From Liolophura sinensis (lineage: Eukaryota > Mollusca > Polyplacophora > Chitonida > Chitonidae), in NCBI RefSeq assembly GCF_032854445.1, contig NC_088303.1, positions 21,213,501 through 21,277,500 on the forward strand: DNA of 64,000 nucleotides, read 5' to 3'. The notes below the pieces were generated by a model. That model was not told where the DNA came from. It saw only the letters and a list, made by a program, of their open reading frames with translations, and made no database searches. Both the position numbers and the translations under genes were made by a program. This document shows, one piece after another, positions 59,711-64,000 of the stretch (within the stretch, counting starts at the first letter, position 1; each line of letters begins with the position of its first letter).

Positions 59711-59726
59711 TGATATATGTTTACTA

Positions 59727-59848
59727 ATTTATTTCATTGGTTTTTTACGTCGAACTCAATAATACTTCACTTATACGACGGCGGCCAGCGTTATGGTGGG
59801 CGGAAACCGAGCAGAGCCCAGGGGAAATCCACAACCATCCGTAGTCCT
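59727..59848 (-). mobile_element. SINE family A, 3'-half fragment
   Basis: The plus strand reads AATTTATTTCATTGGTTTTT, CACTTATACGACGGCGGCCA, GCGTTATGGTGGGCGGAAAC and AAATCCACAACCATCCGTAG. Confidence 0.86.
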
Positions 59849-59951
59849 GATATATATTACATATAGCCTATATATTCCTTCGGACGCGAGACATAAACAA
59901 AGAAAATTCGAGTCAGGACACAGTGCTGCTCAATGATACCTTTAATAATAC

Positions 59952-60605
<654 letters not shown>

Positions 60606-61870
60606 GCATGTCCGTGCACATGCTAACCGTACTTCGGCCATATCCAGACAATGGCGTTACGTTAATTTCGTTGTTTTTAGACATCAGGCTAACAGTACTT
60701 CATTTGTATGCCGACGATGAAGTAAAAATTACTTCAGCTGTATGCATACAACGGAGTAACGGTACAGCAGCTATTCACAAAAAAAGCAGTCACATTACTG
60801 CAGTTATATGCACCCAAGAGAGTAACACTTCTTTAGATGTATACAGACAACGGAGCAACAGACAACGGAGTTTCAGCTCTGTGCAGACGGAGTAAAGATT
60901 ACTTCAGCTGTATGCATACGACGGAGTAACTGTACAACGGGTATACACAAAAAATGCAGTAGCATTACTTCAGTTGTAACAAGGGAGTAACAATACTTCT
61001 GCTGTAGGCAGACAACGGAGTAACAGGGCCTCAATTGTATGCAGTGAAAGAAGTAACATTACTTCAATTTTCTGCAGACGATGCGGTAAAAATTACTTTA
61101 GTTGTATACAACGGAGTAAGAGTGCTTTGGATAAATAAGAAAGATGCAGGATCAGAACTTCAGCTGTATACAACGATAGGAGTAACATTACTTAAGTTGT
61201 ATGCAGACAAGAGAGTAACATTACTTTAATTGTTTACAGGCAACGAAGTAACACTTATTCAGTTGCATGCATTCAACAGGGTAGCTTTACTTCTGTTGTA
61301 AGCAACCGAGAGAGTAACATTACCTGAGTTGTATACAGGCAAGGAGTAACAGTGTACCAGTTGTATGTATACAACGGAGTATCATTACCTCAGTAGACAA
61401 CAAAATAACGGTATATCAGTGGTATGTTAGATGGAGTAAAGAGTGCATGCGGAAAATGGAGCATAAAACTACTGCGGACATACGCAAATAAAGGATATAT
61501 GCAAATAACGAAGTAACACCTCTTGGACTGTCTCCAGTCAACAAGATAACGATAAATCGACTGTATTCGAGAAATGGAACCACAACAATTCGACTGAATG
61601 CTGGCAAAGAAGTAAGAGTACTCAGGTTGTGTTCAGACAATTGTGTGACAGTACGTCTGATGCATCCAGATAAATTACGCTACATAAGCTGTATGCAGAC
61701 AACGGATCAACAGTAGTTCGGTTGTATCCAAACAAAGGAGTAACAATGCTTTGGTTGTATCGTGAAGAGTAAGTAGCAGTACTTCCGCTGTATTCAGAAA
61801 ATAGGAAAGAAATGTGCTTCGACTGTATGCAGACAATTTTGTGACAACGAGTATCTAGTTTCAGACCATT
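60606..61870 (+). repeat. Degenerate minisatellite, about 1.26 kb, unit about 36-40 bp
   Basis: Dozens of diverged units follow the pattern: GGAGTAACAGTACTTCAG, TTGTATGCAGACAAC. Nearly every unit keeps GAGTAAC(A), a TACTTCAG-like stretch and TGTATGCAGACAA. Units differ by substitutions and small indels, so the array is old or poorly homogenised. Plus and minus ORFs in it (for example 60608-60895) are repeat translations. Confidence 0.93.
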
Positions 61871-61879
61871 CCATCGCAA

Positions 61880-63330
61880 AAGGCCTAGAGTTAAGGCAAT
61901 TAGCTGGCGGGTTTTCTACTATAAGAACAGGGCAGTATTTTGGAGTGAATATTCCAGGAATTTACAACAAATTCAAGAACAATTGTTTGCGATGTCTTCC
62001 GTATAAGTCAGAAAAATTGTAAATATCTGCCCAAAATATTTACAACATCGACGGGCGAAACGTATAGCTTAATGAAAGAATATGATTACTACAAGTTACA
62101 TCTCCAACACAATGTAGATTTTGCGAACACCCCCTTGCATTCGAATCATGTCATCGCAAGTTGAATGTGCCCCGTTTATTCCGAACGTCGGTAGAATATT
62201 TGATATATACATAATCATATTTACATGCTTTCACCAACTCAAATCCACCTAAAAGGGGTCTTTTGCAATTAGTATATATTAGTACAGTTTGCTTGGCCTT
62301 ATACATGGATTTTCAGAGCAAATGTGACAATATAATGAATGGTGCAGTTCTTTACAATGTCATCCACGCTCAGTTTCACACAGTTTCACAATAGACTGCC
62401 TGAGCTTTGCCCTTGTTACCCATTTTTGGTAAATAACTGAAATTCACACAAGCTCTGTGTGATGAACTCTGTTTTAAACTGTTACCAAGTTCGGACCCAT
62501 TGTATATTTCCCTGATGCATGTTCAAAGTCGTAGAAATGTTTTACTTCAGTCTTCATAAACTACCTGTTCAATTTACCTCCTTTTGTTTCCCGGGAAATT
62601 TTTTATTTGGTCACACACAAGTACAACGTTGTCGTAAAATGATCGTCAAAAAATTTGACTGTTACAGTCAAGCCATCATTCAACGTTTCGCTTTTTCAGA
62701 CTTAAAATCACCATAGTGTTTTGTGGCCGAGGCGAGACTATTAAATTACTTCTTTGTTCTGAGCGAAAATTACGTTTTAAAACGAGTTCCTTCTCGGAAT
62801 ACACGTCACGGCTACGTTTTCTGTGGTGACATTAACCGAAATAATAGATCATGATCTTTTTCATCCAATTTCACATAGCACTGGGAGTTCTCCGCTGACC
62901 GGACACATCCCAAAAAATTCTCAATAAAATCCAGCAGACCGATTTATTTCTGTCAAATATCGGTAAACACACTTGCTGGGATGATTCCACTGTTTTCATG
63001 TTGGTATCGTGAAATCGCAAGCATTAGTTTCTAAAGAAACAAATTGGAGTTCGTCTGTTTGTGAAGTTTTGGTAATAACTTCCACATATTCTCCTTAACG
63101 CACCTCCATCAACGAACCATTCGATCGTAAACTGTGACTGATTTTGAGACGTGCCGATTGAGTTTCCCCCGTCTATAGATACGTTAACATAAAACGAAAT
63201 ACAAGAAGGCTTTCCAGAAGAACATGGAAATAGTTGCGTGATCCGCGACTGCTATTGACACGACCTCAGTCCCCTGGTGGCTGTGCTGACACGGCAAAGA
63301 ATAGTCCCCTCTTTAGAGTATATTGTCTGA
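61880..63330. other. 3' flank / possible 3' UTR of the GPCR gene
   Basis: AT-rich sequence downstream of the GPCR stop on the minus strand. No coding region or recognised repeat was seen. A minus-strand AATAAA (plus TTTATT) lies near 62943 and could serve as a polyadenylation signal, but such hexamers are common in AT-rich DNA. The extent of any UTR is unknown. Confidence 0.3.
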
Positions 63331-64000
63331 TTACACCACAGTCGTCTTGCAATTGAACAAGGATCTCAAATCGTCCCGGAACGTCTGATTCATGAAGGCG
63401 TATATGATAGGATTGGCCACATTGTACATGAAATACATATAGAAGATAATAGGACTGAACGGCACTATTTTATGGGCCATTAACCAAGCTGGCAGGAAAC
63501 AAATCACGAAGACGAGAGTGACAACAAACAGCATGCAGGCTGTCCGCATATTAGCCATCCGGTTCCGGTCTTTTTTCGAGGCTTTCCGTTTCCTTTTCTC
63601 TTTTACAGTAAGTCCATTTTCGTGAGTTTCCCCATTTCCGTTCCCATTAAGAACCGTCATCTGTGTTTCTTCCACCGAGTGCTCAGCGCATGCAGACGCC
63701 TTATCGTATTTCTGTCTGAGCCGAGCCGCTCTGCGCATGAGCACTGAACGGTAGATCAATCCATATAGCACGCCTACAATAACGAGAGGTGTCAAAAACA
63801 GTGCCGCGTAGACCTTTTGATAAGTCATCCGGAACTCCTCGCTGATGATCTCTACATTTGTATCACACTCCACGGTTTGATTCACCCAGCGATCTGTTGC
63901 GTTGTTATACACGGGTTCCGACATCTGCACACCGAAAGCCAGTGAAGTTATGATGCCAAGGGTAGTGGCCAGAAGAGCTAAGGCTGCAATGATTACCTTA
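63331..64000 (-). CDS. Rhodopsin-like (class A) GPCR, C-terminal part, gene continues beyond window
   Basis: The minus frame is open from the window edge to a TAA at 63331-63333, giving 223 visible codons with no intron. Visible residues 1-23 (KVIIAALALL...) form a TM4-like helix. Extracellular loop 2 follows, with two N-glycosylation sequons (NAT, NQT) and the single Cys expected to pair with TM3. TM5 is at about residues 61-83, with the conserved Pro (FLTPLV) and a Tyr eight residues later. A basic intracellular loop 3 of about 68 residues contains an NGNGNG stretch and KEKRKRK. TM6 carries C-F-L-P, with Phe in place of the usual toggle Trp. TM7 carries NPIIY and is followed by an FRDDLRSLF helix 8 and a short Cys-containing tail. 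The DRY motif and N terminus lie outside the window. The features suit a peptide-type receptor at the plasma membrane, but the ligand cannot be assigned. Internal Met codons near 63924 are not the start, because the frame stays open upstream. Confidence 0.93.
   Translation of the reverse strand, partial: KVIIAALALLATTLGIITSLAFGVQMSEPVYNNATDRWVNQTVECDTNVEIISEEFRMTYQKVYAALFLTPLVIVGVLYGLIYRSVLMRRAARLRQKYDKASACAEHSVEETQMTVLNGNGNGETHENGLTVKEKRKRKASKKDRNRMANMRTACMLFVVTLVFVICFLPAWLMAHKIVPFSPIIFYMYFMYNVANPIIYAFMNQTFRDDLRSLFNCKTTVV

Noticed and set aside
60608-60895. 95-codon plus ORF with internally repeated peptide
   Set aside because: The repetition comes from the minisatellite unit. Units of varying length change frame, so no long repeat protein is encoded.
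60606-61870. CRISPR array
   Set aside because: Units are contiguous and diverged with no unique spacers between constant repeats, and the genome is animal.

Overview
This window reads as non-coding and transposon-rich DNA from an animal, most likely a mollusc or a close lophotrochozoan relative. The evidence is direct. There is no bacterial-style gene packing. AT-rich spacer, dinucleotide microsatellites and degenerate minisatellites are abundant. tRNA-derived SINEs are numerous: family A has a tail read on either strand as (AAAT)n/(ATTT)n, and family B ends in (ACTC)n. Decayed LINE and Ty3/gypsy pol fragments are present. Only one convincing host gene is visible: the 3' end of a rhodopsin-like GPCR on the minus strand, running off the right edge (63331-64000). 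The organism assignment is inference from general knowledge of such SINEs, not from a search.

Layout. 1-5 kb: spacer with three family A SINEs and one copy of a small dispersed repeat. 5-50 kb: a mosaic of recurring non-coding modules, called A to E here, in the order A-B-C-D-E. They occur in several diverged copies, all in the same orientation. Later insertions interrupt the modules: an I/Nimb-like LINE with two ORFs (about 9.4-14.9 kb, minus), solo LTRs at 22.8-23.55 kb (minus) and 48.24-48.99 kb (plus), a Ty3/gypsy pol relic (29.4-31.1 kb, minus) sitting inside one copy of module D, a 5'-truncated LINE (36.1-37.2 kb, plus), SINEs and microsatellites. 50-60 kb: low-information spacer with a second tRNA-derived SINE, a short degenerate array near 57.8 kb and a long TA/TG microsatellite at 60 kb. 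60.6-61.9 kb: a degenerate minisatellite of about 1.26 kb. 61.9-63.3 kb: probable 3' flank or 3' UTR of the GPCR, then its last visible coding part.

The elements do not form a pathway. The main structure is a nested history: an ancient set of repeated blocks of many kilobases, carved up by several generations of retroelements. No CRISPR array, operon, rRNA or intact tRNA gene was seen. The modules were found by eye, so their boundaries are approximate (commonly +/-50-100 bp) and identities were not computed.
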